In this document: positions 1 to 7,790 of the stretch, piece by piece
How positions within the stretch are numbered: the first letter of the stretch is position 1
Layout of the letters: every line of letters starts with the position of its first letter
Assembly (NCBI GenBank): GCA_022710725.1
Contig: JAKLGK010000005.1
Span: 92,347-156,346, forward strand
From: Verrucomicrobiota bacterium
Lineage (GTDB): Bacteria; Verrucomicrobiota; Kiritimatiellia; CAIQIC01; JAGNIJ01
Length of the DNA stretch: 64,000 nucleotides
Direction of reading: 5' to 3'
Translations under genes and position numbers: made by a program
The notes under the pieces: generated by a model
Told to the model about the DNA's origin: nothing
What the model saw: only the letters and a program-made list of their open reading frames with translations
The model's database searches: none

Positions 1-3
1 CCC

Positions 4-1851
4 TCAATCCTCCGCCGGCTCCGCGCGGTAAAACCGTTGGGGGAAGGCTGCCCAGTTCGTGTCGCTGACCTCGCAGGCGCCGCCGGCGACGGTCTGCGTG
101 GCCAGGTCCAGCCAGGCCGCGTTGAGCAGGTTGGTGCTCGCCTGCACCCGGACCCTCCGCCCGTCGGCCCAGTCCACGCTGAACCGGAAAGCCTCCGCCG
201 TGACCGCCGGCCCGAGGAGCAGGGGCGTCCATTCCTCCGCCGGAGCCCCGCAGAACGCGGCGGACCACGAAGACGGGTTCGCGAGGTAGTACGCCGTGGG
301 CTCGCTGGCGCCGGTGAACATGTCCGCCCCGCCGTCCGCGCCCAGGGCCGGGACGTCGCACTGGAAATAGACGCCGTCCAGCGCGGCGCACTGGCCGAAC
401 ACGCCGACGCCCAGGCCCGTCACGCCGCCGTTGAAGTAGATCGTCTGCAGCCCCGCGCACGCGTAGAAGGCCTCGTCGCCGACCGAACCCAGCGCGGCGG
501 CGATGGACACGGAGTCCAGCCCGTCGCAGCCGTGGAACGCGCTGTGGCCGACGGTCTTCAGGCCCGCCGGCAGGGACAGAGACGAGAGGCCGAGGCAGTT
601 GTAGAAGGCCGCGTACCCGATGTTCGTCACGCCCGCGGGGATGGCCACCGAGCCGAGCCCCCGGCACTCGTAGCACAGCTGGCCGGGGATGGACGTGATG
701 CCGTCCGGTATGTCGAGGGAGGCAAGGTTGCGGCAGTTCAGGAAGGCCGACTCGCCGAGCGAGGTCAGCCCGGCCGGCAGCGTGACCGACGCCAGGGCGC
801 GGCACCCGACGAAGGCCGAGTCGCCGACGGAGGCGACACCGGCCGGAATGGTCACCGAGACCAGTCCCGTGCAGCCGTGGAAGAGCGCCGGCGGGATCGA
901 GCCGATCCCGGAGGGCAGAACGGCCAGCGCGAGGCTGGAACAGCCCTGGAAGGCCGATGCGCCGAGATTCGTCACGCTGACGCCGGAGGCGAAGGCGAGG
1001 CTGGTGACGTTCGTGCGGTCCTTGAGGGCCGCCCGGCCGACGGCCGTGACCGGGTAGCCGCCCAGTGTCGAGGGGACCGTGATCGCGCCCGTCGCGTTCT
1101 CCGCGAGGCCGGTGACCGTTGCGCGGCTGTCCTCGACGGCATAGTAGAAGGCGCCGGTGCCGGCGGTCCCCTGGCTCAAGACCAGGTTGTCGAAGTAGAC
1201 CTGCCGGAGTTCGGCGTACTCGTCGTTGGTGATGGCCGAAGCGTAGAAGTGGATGTTCGCAAGGAAGCAGAGCCCCGTCGCGTTGATGGTGGCCGAGTAG
1301 GCCTCCGACCCGCTCCGGCCGGTGGCGTACACCGTCACCTGCGTGGCGTTGACCTGTGTGAAGGTCCAGTGCATGGCGGCCGTGCCGTAGTTGGTCAGCG
1401 CGTTGGCCCCGTTGACCGTGATCGCCGCCGACCCGGCCTGGTTGACCGTGACGATTTCGCGGTTGGCGGCCGTGCGGAGGGCGAAGCCCTTGCTGCCGCC
1501 GGCGCCCGCGTCGTAGTTCAAGCCGAGGTCGATTGAGAAGACGTCGCCGGTGTTCATCGCCTGGCTGAAAGAGCGGTCGAGGTTGATGTACGAGCCCGCG
1601 CCCTTCGCCACGTAGCCGAACGCGCTGCCCATGCTCAATCCGGCGTTCGCGCTGTCCCAGATCCCGTTCCCCGCCCACCCTCCGCCGGCGTCGCCCGAGA
1701 TGCTCCACGCCGCGAAGCCCCCGCCGCCGTTGGAGCCGTTCGTCCAGCCGCCGCCGTAATTTGCCGCGGAATCCGCGTTGACGACCGCCCGGGCCGGTCC
1801 GGCCAGCGCCAGCAGCGCCGCGCTCACTCCGAAAATGGTGGCCTTGTTCAT
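4..1851 (-). CDS. Secreted BspA-type leucine-rich-repeat protein
   Basis: A 615-residue exported protein, probably on the cell surface. Residues 1-22 form a signal peptide ending in GPARA. Residues about 24-235 form a beta-rich, Gly/Asn/Trp-rich domain that recurs in the GH57 and GH13 proteins further right. Residues about 250-520 hold roughly ten 23-residue repeats of the type IPAGVTSIGxxAFxxCxxL, which is the BspA/LRR_5 pattern known from surface adhesins. The last 60 residues (RRVRVQASTNLLNAAW to FYRAEPAED) are the C-terminal domain shared by many secreted proteins in this window. The ATG is preceded by AGGAG, which overlaps the stop codon of the upstream gene, so the two genes are probably co-transcribed. 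Binding target unknown. Confidence 0.88.
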   Translation of the reverse strand: MNKATIFGVSAALLALAGPARAVVNADSAANYGGGWTNGSNGGGGFAAWSISGDAGGGWAGNGIWDSANAGLSMGSAFGYVAKGAGSYINLDRSFSQAMNTGDVFSIDLGLNYDAGAGGSKGFALRTAANREIVTVNQAGSAAITVNGANALTNYGTAAMHWTFTQVNATQVTVYATGRSGSEAYSATINATGLCFLANIHFYASAITNDEYAELRQVYFDNLVLSQGTAGTGAFYYAVEDSRATVTGLAENATGAITVPSTLGGYPVTAVGRAALKDRTNVTSLAFASGVSVTNLGASAFQGCSSLALAVLPSGIGSIPPALFHGCTGLVSVTIPAGVASVGDSAFVGCRALASVTLPAGLTSLGESAFLNCRNLASLDIPDGITSIPGQLCYECRGLGSVAIPAGVTNIGYAAFYNCLGLSSLSLPAGLKTVGHSAFHGCDGLDSVSIAAALGSVGDEAFYACAGLQTIYFNGGVTGLGVGVFGQCAALDGVYFQCDVPALGADGGADMFTGASEPTAYYLANPSSWSAAFCGAPAEEWTPLLLGPAVTAEAFRFSVDWADGRRVRVQASTNLLNAAWLDLATQTVAGGACEVSDTNWAAFPQRFYRAEPAED

Positions 1852-1861
1852 GGTCGCGCTC

Positions 1862-3859
1862 CTAGTTCACCGTGGTCACCATGGAGGACGCCGTGAAGGT
1901 CCTGGTGGTCGTGCCGCCCGAGACTGTTCCGCCGGTGTACAGGCCGTGGAATTCCGTGCCGCCGGCGACGGAAACCCCCGTGACGATGGTGTAGGTCGTG
2001 TTCGTGATCGCCGGCGTGCTGAAGAGCAGCTTCATGCCGCCGCCCCCGGGCCCGCCGCCGCCGCCCGTGTGGGAGCGCGGCAGCCGATACACGATGATGT
2101 TCGTGCTGGCCGACTTGACCTGGATCACCGTGCCCGACGTCGCCGTTGTGGTCGAGTACAACACCGACCGCTGGGTGCTGCTCCCCGCCGTCGGCGTGCT
2201 GCTCCCGCCGCCCGTGCCGACCATGACGCCGCCGCCGATCGCGAAGGTGTACATGTCGCAATCGAACCCCTCCTCGGGGGCCGTCGTGCCGGAGGAAACA
2301 ATGGTCCCGCCGGTGTACTGCATTGGCCCGTTGCAATCGATGCCGTCGTTGCCGAGGCTGTAGCAGTAGATCCTGCCGCCGTTGATCGCGAGGTTGCTCG
2401 CGGCGTTGATGCAATCGTCGTACGCCGTGATTTCGATGTTCCCGCCGTTGACGGCCAACCGCGCCTTGCTCTCGAGCCCCTCGCCGCCGTCGTTCCTCGT
2501 GCTTGCGCGGATCGTCCCGCCGTTGACCGTGAGGTTGCCGCCCGCCTGGATCGCCTTGGGATTGGAGTAGTCCGATGCCGACACGGCCACCTTCTGGCCG
2601 CGCGTGGCCGCGGTGATGCACGGCGCGTTCGTCGTGCCCGCCACGCCGATGGTCATCGCCCCCTCGCACGAGATCGCGTCGCCCGCGTTGCCCTGGCTCA
2701 CCGCCGTGATGGTCCCGCCCAGGATGTCCAGGTTCCGGTCGGCCTTCAGGCCGTCCGCCGCGGCGACGTCCTTGACGCCCAGGTCGTTGGTGAAAACGGC
2801 GGAACAACCGCCGCTCGTGAGGATGTCCAGGACGCCGCCCTGGACGACGATGCTGCCGTCCGCCGAGATGCCCTTGCCCGCCGTCCCGACGTGCGAGATG
2901 GTGATCGTCCCCGCGTTGATCGTGATGTTGGTGTCGCCCTTGATCGCCGTGCAGTAGGAGGGATCGCCGTAGTTGTTGGTGATCACCAGGTACATGTTGC
3001 CGGTCAGGACGAAGTTCATCGCCCCGCCGTTGAGGGTCATGGCCCCGGTGCTCTTGAAGCCCTTGGACTGCACGCCCTTGACCGTCACGTTCATCGCGCC
3101 GCCGTTGACGGTGAACGTGCCGTCGCACTTGATGCCCTTCGTGTCGTCGGCGACGCTGGTGATGGCGATCGCGCCGCCGTTGATCTCGACGGTCCCCGCG
3201 TCGGCGTCGATCCCGTCGCTGGTCGCCGCGATCGTGAGCGTGCCCTGGTCCATCCGGAAGTAGCGGACCGCGTGGATCCCGTCCTTGACCGCCGAGGGGA
3301 TGGCCACGTCGCCGCCCCTCATGCGGAAGTAGCCGGCGCTGTAGATGCCGTGCGACTTCCGCCCCGTGACGGTCGCGCGGCCACGCCCGCTGACGATCAT
3401 CGGGCCCGCGCTGTACAGCGAGCCCTGGCCGCTCTCCGTGTACACGGCGCTGTCGGCCAGCGCGTTGTCCGTGCCGTCCGCGAGGACCACGAAACAGCGG
3501 TTGGTGGACTGCACATTGATGGCCGGCCCGTTCGTGCAGGTCAGCGCGACGCCGTTGAGCGTCACCTTCGAGGCCGGGGCGCCCTGGATCTTCAGGTAGC
3601 CCCCCGTGGCCGCGCCCGACAGGATGTACTCGACGCCCGCGATTGTCGAGGTGGCGGTGATCATGGCGCCGTTCTGCGTGATCGTCACGCCCGCGCCGGC
3701 GTGGTTGACCAGCGTCGCCGACGCCCCGGCGTAGGCGATCGTGACGGTGGTCGTGAAGCCCGCGTTCTCCACGTAGTCCGCATCCGCCGCCCAGGCGCCC
3801 GCGGGAAGAAGGGCCGTCCCCGCGAGTGCGGCCAGGATGAATTTCGCCCGCGTGTGCAT
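1862..3859 (-). CDS. Secreted carbohydrate-binding beta-helix protein (DUF4353/Cthe_2159-like)
   Basis: A 665-residue exported protein. An upstream in-frame ATG at 3886 exists, but the ATG at 3859 is preceded by GGAG at 7 nt and begins a clean signal peptide (MHTRAKFILAALAGTALLPAGAWA). The body is made of short repeats such as LTVNGGTIxAxxxxxDGIxxxG and ISxxGxxxVxGG, one turn per about 20-25 residues. This is the pattern of the DUF4353 carbohydrate-binding family (Cthe_2159), a calcium-binding right-handed beta-helix that binds plant polysaccharides. A glycine-rich stretch (HTGGGGGPGGGG) lies near residue 605. It sits 10 nt upstream of the LRR-protein gene and is probably in the same operon. 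Family assignment is from repeat pattern; ligand unknown. Confidence 0.8.
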   Translation of the reverse strand: MHTRAKFILAALAGTALLPAGAWAADADYVENAGFTTTVTIAYAGASATLVNHAGAGVTITQNGAMITATSTIAGVEYILSGAATGGYLKIQGAPASKVTLNGVALTCTNGPAINVQSTNRCFVVLADGTDNALADSAVYTESGQGSLYSAGPMIVSGRGRATVTGRKSHGIYSAGYFRMRGGDVAIPSAVKDGIHAVRYFRMDQGTLTIAATSDGIDADAGTVEINGGAIAITSVADDTKGIKCDGTFTVNGGAMNVTVKGVQSKGFKSTGAMTLNGGAMNFVLTGNMYLVITNNYGDPSYCTAIKGDTNITINAGTITISHVGTAGKGISADGSIVVQGGVLDILTSGGCSAVFTNDLGVKDVAAADGLKADRNLDILGGTITAVSQGNAGDAISCEGAMTIGVAGTTNAPCITAATRGQKVAVSASDYSNPKAIQAGGNLTVNGGTIRASTRNDGGEGLESKARLAVNGGNIEITAYDDCINAASNLAINGGRIYCYSLGNDGIDCNGPMQYTGGTIVSSGTTAPEEGFDCDMYTFAIGGGVMVGTGGGSSTPTAGSSTQRSVLYSTTTATSGTVIQVKSASTNIIVYRLPRSHTGGGGGPGGGGMKLLFSTPAITNTTYTIVTGVSVAGGTEFHGLYTGGTVSGGTTTRTFTASSMVTTVN

Positions 3860-3979
3860 CGCTTTGCTCCGTTTTCCCGTGATCATACCCGGGGCCGGGT
3901 TAAGAACCGGTTAAGAAACGGAAAAAGCCTTTCCGCCGCGGCGGGCGGCACGCGCAGATGCGGGCCCCTCCGGCGTCGG

Positions 3980-5170
3980 TCAGCCTTTTTTCAGGCTCTG
4001 CACGAACCGGGCCATGCGCCGCATGGCCTCCTGGATGTTCTCCATGGAGGTCGCGTACGCGCAGCGCACGAAGCCCTCGCCGCACGCGCCGAACGCGGTG
4101 CCCGGCACGACGGCGACTTTCTCGCGGTCGAGGAACTTCAGGGCGAAATCCTTCGACGCAATGCCCAGGTGCCCGATGTACGGGAACGCGTAGAAGGCGC
4201 CCGCGGGCGTCGTGCACGGCAGGCCCATCTCCTCGAAGCTCTTCACCAGGTAGTTGCGGCGGCGCCGGTACTCGGCGGTCATCTCCACGACGGCCGTCTG
4301 CGGCTTGGTCAGGGCCTCGATGGCCGCCTTCTGGCTCATGGTCGGCGCGCACAGCATCGTGTACTGGTGCACCTTCATCATGGCCTCGGTCAGCTCCGGC
4401 GGCGCGCAGGCGTAGCCCAGCCGGAAGCCCGTCATGGCCCAGGCCTTCGAGAACCCGTGCAGGAAGATCGTCCGCTCCTTCATCCCGGGCAGCGAGGCGA
4501 TGCTCGTGTGCTCGCCGTCGTAGGTCAGCTCGGCGTAGATCTCGTCCGTGATCACCAGCAGGTTGCGCTCGCGCGCGAACGCGGCGATCTCGACGAGGTC
4601 CTCTTTCCGGAGGATCGCGCCCGTCGGGTTGTTCGGGAAATTGAGCAGCAGGACCTTCGTCCGCGGCGTGGCCTTCGCCTCCAGCATCGCGCGGGTCAGC
4701 CGGAACTGGTTGTCGCGCTTCGTCTCGACCGTGACGGGCGTCCCGTGCGCGAGGATCACGTCCGACCGGTACGAGACGTAGCACGGCTCGTGGTAGAGCA
4801 CCTCGTCGCCCGGGTTCAGCGTCGCGCGCAGGGCGAGGTCGAGGGCCTCGCTGACGCCGACGGTGATCAGGATCTCGGTCTCCGGCTTGTACGACGCGCG
4901 GAAGGCCTTCTCGACGTACTTCGAGATGGCCCGGCGCAGCTCGAGCAGGCCCATGTTGGACGTGTAGTGCGTCGCGCCGCGCTCGAGGGCGAACACGGTG
5001 TACTCGCGGACGTGCCAGGGCGTGTCGAAATCCGGCTCGCCGATGCCCAGGCTGATGATGTCCTTCATCGTGCTGACGATGTCGAAGAAATCGCGGATGC
5101 CCGAGCGGGGCATGTCCACGATGTGCCCGGCTATGAAATCACGGGGAGACTTGGAGTCGTTCGTCGGCAT
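3980..5170 (-). CDS. PLP-dependent class I/II aminotransferase
   Basis: A 396-residue cytoplasmic fold-type I aminotransferase that moves an amino group between an amino acid and a 2-oxo acid through pyridoxal phosphate. Visible family marks are IISLGIGEPDFDTP near residue 38, the NFPNNPTG segment, ITDEIYAEL, the PLP lysine in GFSKAWAMTGFRLGY (Lys242) and a C-terminal arginine segment FVRCAYATS. Length is normal for the family (AspC/PatA-like); the substrate cannot be told from sequence. The ATG at 5170 follows GGAG and lies inside the 3' end of the Lrp-type regulator gene (32-nt overlap), so translation is probably coupled and the regulator may control amino-acid metabolism. Confidence 0.92.
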   Translation of the reverse strand: MPTNDSKSPRDFIAGHIVDMPRSGIRDFFDIVSTMKDIISLGIGEPDFDTPWHVREYTVFALERGATHYTSNMGLLELRRAISKYVEKAFRASYKPETEILITVGVSEALDLALRATLNPGDEVLYHEPCYVSYRSDVILAHGTPVTVETKRDNQFRLTRAMLEAKATPRTKVLLLNFPNNPTGAILRKEDLVEIAAFARERNLLVITDEIYAELTYDGEHTSIASLPGMKERTIFLHGFSKAWAMTGFRLGYACAPPELTEAMMKVHQYTMLCAPTMSQKAAIEALTKPQTAVVEMTAEYRRRRNYLVKSFEEMGLPCTTPAGAFYAFPYIGHLGIASKDFALKFLDREKVAVVPGTAFGACGEGFVRCAYATSMENIQEAMRRMARFVQSLKKG

Positions 5171-5618
5171 CCTGGGTCTCCATGAGCACCCCGTGGTGCT
5201 TGTAGGTCTTGAGCATGAAATGGGTCGCGGTGGACACCACGCCGTCCAGCGTCGCCAGTTTCTCGCTGACGAAGAAGGCCACTTCCTTGAGGTCCTTCCC
5301 GGCCACGAAGAGCAGCAGGTCGTACGCGCCGGACATCAGGTACAACGACTGCACCTCGGGGTAGCGGCTGATCCGCGAGGCGATGCGGTCGAACCCGCCC
5401 TCGCGCTCCGGCGTGACCTTGACCTCGATGACCGCGGTGACATGGGAAATGTCGAGCTGGTCCACGTTCAGGATGGCCTGGTAGCCGCGGATGATGCCCT
5501 GCTTCTCGTAGTCCGCGATCCGCGCCTTCACCGCATCCACGGAGAGGTTCAGCATCCGCGCGATGGTCTCCGGCTTCTCCAGCGCGTTGTTCTTCAAAAT
5601 CGTCAGTAATTCGTCCAT
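5139..5618 (-). CDS. Lrp/AsnC-family transcriptional regulator
   Basis: A 159-residue regulator. Residues 1-50 (LTILKNNALEKPETIARMLN, then LSVDAVKARIADYEKQGIIR) form the AsnC-type helix-turn-helix. Residues about 65-140 (VTAVIEVKVTPEREGGFDRI, GAYDLLLFVAGKD) form the RAM/AsnC ligand-binding ferredoxin-like fold. The start MDELLTILKNN fits the family, and GAGG precedes the ATG; the frame stays open upstream but that part does not resemble the family. It overlaps the start of the downstream aminotransferase by 32 nt. Lrp-type proteins commonly sense amino acids and control neighbouring amino-acid genes; regulation of the aminotransferase is inference. Confidence 0.92.
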   Translation of the reverse strand: MDELLTILKNNALEKPETIARMLNLSVDAVKARIADYEKQGIIRGYQAILNVDQLDISHVTAVIEVKVTPEREGGFDRIASRISRYPEVQSLYLMSGAYDLLLFVAGKDLKEVAFFVSEKLATLDGVVSTATHFMLKTYKHHGVLMETQDADERLQVSP

Positions 5619-5697
5619 AAACGCCTCGCTTCTTAAGCCGCACGTGATAGCCGACGCGCCGCCCCGCGTCGAGCGAATTATGGGGAATGCGGCCGGC

Positions 5698-6834
5698 TCA
5701 ATGATACTGCCGCTGCTTCCATGTGATACCGCGGCCGGCATAGTGCCGCGCGGCGGACCACGTGGCGGCAAGGCAGTAAACCAGCGCGGCGGGCGGGAGC
5801 AGCAGCCCGCAGGCCCGCGGCAGGCGCAGGATCTGCAGGATCTTGCGGAGCGCGACCGGCATGACCGCGATGAGCAGCAGCCCGGCCGCGGCCGAAGGCC
5901 AGCCACCGGCCAGCGCCAGCCACGGGACCCACGCGCCGGCGAACGCCGCCGCCCACGCGAGCAGCAGTCGGCCCGGCCGGTACTCCATCATCGGGTAGCT
6001 CAACCGGACCAGGCCCGCCCACAGGTCGCGGAACGTGTCGTACATGCGCGTGCTCAAAAAGTCGTGCGTCCAGAAGAGCCGCAGCGCGAACCCGCCACGC
6101 TTGAAGTTCTGCGCCAGGGCCATGTCTTCGATGAGGCAGCCGGCGACGGCGCGATGCCCGCCGGCGGCTTCGTAGGCGACGCGCCGCGCGAGGATGAATG
6201 CCCCGGAGAGCCGCGAGCCCGCGCTCCCGGGCCGGTTGGCCCGGTCCATCGGCTCAATCAGCGCGCTCAACGTCGCGAACAGGGGCATGATGGTTTTTTC
6301 CCAGATCGTCCGGCACTCGATCGCCGGCAGCACGCTTAACGCGTCCGCGCGGCCGGCCTGCGCGGCGGCCATCGCCTGCTTCAGGGCGGCCGGATGCAGC
6401 ACTACGTCGGCGTCCAGGAACAGGAGCCAATCATGCTGGGCCGCCGCCGCGCCCTGGACGAGCGCCCAATTTTTACCGACCCAGCCGCCGTCCGGCCGGT
6501 CGGCGCCGCGGATCAGCCGAAAGGCCGCCAACTCCCGGCCCGCCGCCTCGGCAATCCGGACCGTGTCGTCGGCGGACTGGTCATCCGCCACGATGACTTC
6601 GAAGGCCGGGTAGTCCTGCCGCCCGAGCGCCCGCAGCGTGGCGGCGATGTCGCGCTCCTCGTTCCGGGCCGGGATGACGACCGACACCGGCGGCCAGCCG
6701 TCGGGCGGCGCCGGCAGGGGCGTCGAGGAATCCAGCGGTGGGAATCGCGTTTCGAGATAGCGGAGGCGCGCGAAGATCACGGCCCAGAGAAGGGCCGAAA
6801 CCACGAGCATAACCGCCACGACGATCGCTCCCAT
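5698..6834 (-). CDS. Membrane-associated family 2 glycosyltransferase (HpnB/CrtQ-like)
   Basis: A 378-residue GT2 enzyme that would transfer a sugar from a nucleotide-sugar to an acceptor at the inner membrane. Residues 1-22 form one membrane segment. The GT-A core follows: VSVVIPARNEERDI, VIVADDQSADD, the metal-binding DxD in FLDADVVL, and LIEDMALAQNF. Two or three hydrophobic helices occur in the last 100 residues, and the protein ends in RGITWKQRQYH. That tail and the topology resemble hopanoid-associated (HpnB) and carotenoid (CrtQ) glycosyltransferases, but no hopanoid or carotenoid gene is nearby, so the acceptor is unknown. The start at MGAIVVAV is chosen because six residues upstream run into an intergenic repeat. 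Confidence 0.87.
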   Translation of the reverse strand: MGAIVVAVMLVVSALLWAVIFARLRYLETRFPPLDSSTPLPAPPDGWPPVSVVIPARNEERDIAATLRALGRQDYPAFEVIVADDQSADDTVRIAEAAGRELAAFRLIRGADRPDGGWVGKNWALVQGAAAAQHDWLLFLDADVVLHPAALKQAMAAAQAGRADALSVLPAIECRTIWEKTIMPLFATLSALIEPMDRANRPGSAGSRLSGAFILARRVAYEAAGGHRAVAGCLIEDMALAQNFKRGGFALRLFWTHDFLSTRMYDTFRDLWAGLVRLSYPMMEYRPGRLLLAWAAAFAGAWVPWLALAGGWPSAAAGLLLIAVMPVALRKILQILRLPRACGLLLPPAALVYCLAATWSAARHYAGRGITWKQRQYH

Positions 6835-6841
6835 GCAGCGG

Positions 6842-6932
6842 TTATTTACCACGGATTACGCGGATTGCACGGATATCCTGTACTCCCCATCCGCGTCATC
6901 CGTGAAATCCGCGACGGATGGAGTCATGGAGG
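6842..6932. repeat. Intergenic inverted array of CACGGATTA-like units
   Basis: Between the divergent glycosyltransferase and RNA methyltransferase genes. The left arm is built of about 9-nt units (CACGGATTA, CGCGGATTG, CACGGAT). The right arm carries the complement of the same units (ATCCGCGTC, ATCCGTGAA, ATCCGCG). Transcribed RNA could fold into a long imperfect hairpin. This style of ACCACGGATTACGCGGATT repeat is a familiar intergenic element in several bacterial phyla; its function is not known to me. Confidence 0.7.
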
Positions 6933-6966
6933 GCGGAGCTCTGCGACGCCGGAGACGATCGGAAGG

Positions 6967-6995
6967 TTGTCATCCGCGGGGTCACTGGCTATTCT
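6967..6995 (+). promoter_or_regulatory. Putative sigma-70-type promoter of the trmJ-like gene (leaderless)
   Basis: TTGTCA at 6967-6972, a 17-nt spacer and TATTCT at 6990-6995. The ATG at 7005 lies where transcription would begin (about 9 nt past the -10 box), and no ribosome-binding site precedes it. This suggests a leaderless mRNA. Sequence match only. Confidence 0.45.
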
Positions 6996-7004
6996 GCCGA
7001 CGCC

Positions 7005-7751
7005 ATGTCCTTGGACAACATACGCGTCGTCCTGGTCAGCCCGATCTACGGCGGGAACGTCGGCTCGGTCTGCCGCGCCATGAAGAACATGGGGCTGAAA
7101 CACCTCGCCATCGCCGCGCCGCGCGGGCCGCTCGACGACCTCGAGTCGCGCAAGATGGCGCTCCACGCCGACGACATCCTGGAGAACCGACAGGAATATC
7201 CGACGCTGGCCGAGGCCGTTTCGGACTGCGGCTTGGTCGCCGGCTGCACCGCGCGGCCGGGCCTCTACCGCTCCCACGCCAAATCGCCGCGCGAGTGGGC
7301 CCCGCACCTGGTCCAGGCCGCGAAGAAATCCAAGGTGGCCCTGGTATTCGGCACCGAGACCGACGGGCTGTCCAACGAGGAACTCGCCTGCTGCACCCAG
7401 GTCATCCGTATCCCGTCCTCGCCCGAGTACCCCTCGCTCAACCTTGCCCAGGCGGTCCTGATCTGCTGCTACGAAATCTTCCTGGCGTCCGGGACCTTCG
7501 AGCTGCCGGGCGAGTTCTCGCCCGAGGCCAGCGGCGCGATGCGGGAGCAGATGTTCGCCATGTGGCGCGAGGCGCTCCTCTCCGTCGGCTTCATGAAGGG
7601 CGACAAGGCGGACCACATGATGATGGGCCTCCGCCGCATCCTCTCCCGCGGCACCCTGACCGTGAAGGACATCCGCATCCTCATCGGCATGGCCCGCCAG
7701 GTCCGTTGGGCGGGGAGCCAGTTGTCGCAACCTGGCGATGCGGAGAAATAA
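7005..7751 (+). CDS. trmJ: TrmJ-like tRNA 2'-O-methyltransferase (SpoU/TrmH family)
   Basis: A 248-residue SPOUT methyltransferase. TrmJ methylates the ribose of nucleotide 32 in tRNA with S-adenosylmethionine. Visible are the N-terminal NIRVVLVSPIYGGNVGSVCR, the knot motif VFGTETDGLSNEEL and the TrmJ-type PSSPEYPSLNLAQAV. Homology begins at MSLDNIRVV, so the ATG at 7005 is preferred to the one at 6918; a promoter-like sequence places transcription start almost at this codon. The last about 20 residues (ARQVRWAGSQLSQPGDAEK) are encoded across a 30-bp sequence (7691-7720) that recurs exactly at 12333-12362, beyond the next gene. TrmJ is favoured over other SpoU members by the second and third motifs. 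Confidence 0.85.
   Translation: MSLDNIRVVLVSPIYGGNVGSVCRAMKNMGLKHLAIAAPRGPLDDLESRKMALHADDILENRQEYPTLAEAVSDCGLVAGCTARPGLYRSHAKSPREWAPHLVQAAKKSKVALVFGTETDGLSNEELACCTQVIRIPSSPEYPSLNLAQAVLICCYEIFLASGTFELPGEFSPEASGAMREQMFAMWREALLSVGFMKGDKADHMMMGLRRILSRGTLTVKDIRILIGMARQVRWAGSQLSQPGDAEK
7691..7720 (+). repeat. 30-bp direct repeat, left copy (in trmJ 3' end)
   Basis: Identical to 12333-12362 in the same orientation; it begins GGCCCGCCAGG and ends CGGGGAGCCA. It contains a small hairpin (CCCGCC and GGCGGG arms). Together the copies bracket the M36 peptidase gene. It could be a duplicated integration site at the 3' end of trmJ or a dispersed REP-like repeat. Confidence 0.85.
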
Positions 7752-7763
7752 TATCCCGGCTTC

Positions 7764-7790
7764 GGCGCGCTGGGCCAGCGCGCCCTACCT
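7764..7790. repeat. REP-like hairpin, copy 1
   Basis: The 27 bp are identical to 11396-11422. The arms GGCGCGCTG and CAGCGCGCC surround GGC, followed by CTACCT. The peptidase stop codon (complement of CTA, 7785-7787) lies inside the element, so it supplies the end of that gene. Confidence 0.75.

Noticed and set aside
3890..3979. Rho-independent terminator after the aminotransferase gene
   Set aside because: There is a GC-rich stretch followed by TTTTT on the minus strand, but the stem is imperfect and the fold ambiguous.
1778..5185. Very long open frames on the opposite strand of secreted-protein and aminotransferase genes, up to 1135 codons
   Set aside because: In GC-rich DNA the antisense frames lack stops. 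Their translations are Arg/Ala/Asp-rich with no family resemblance, and the genes on the other strand are clearly real.
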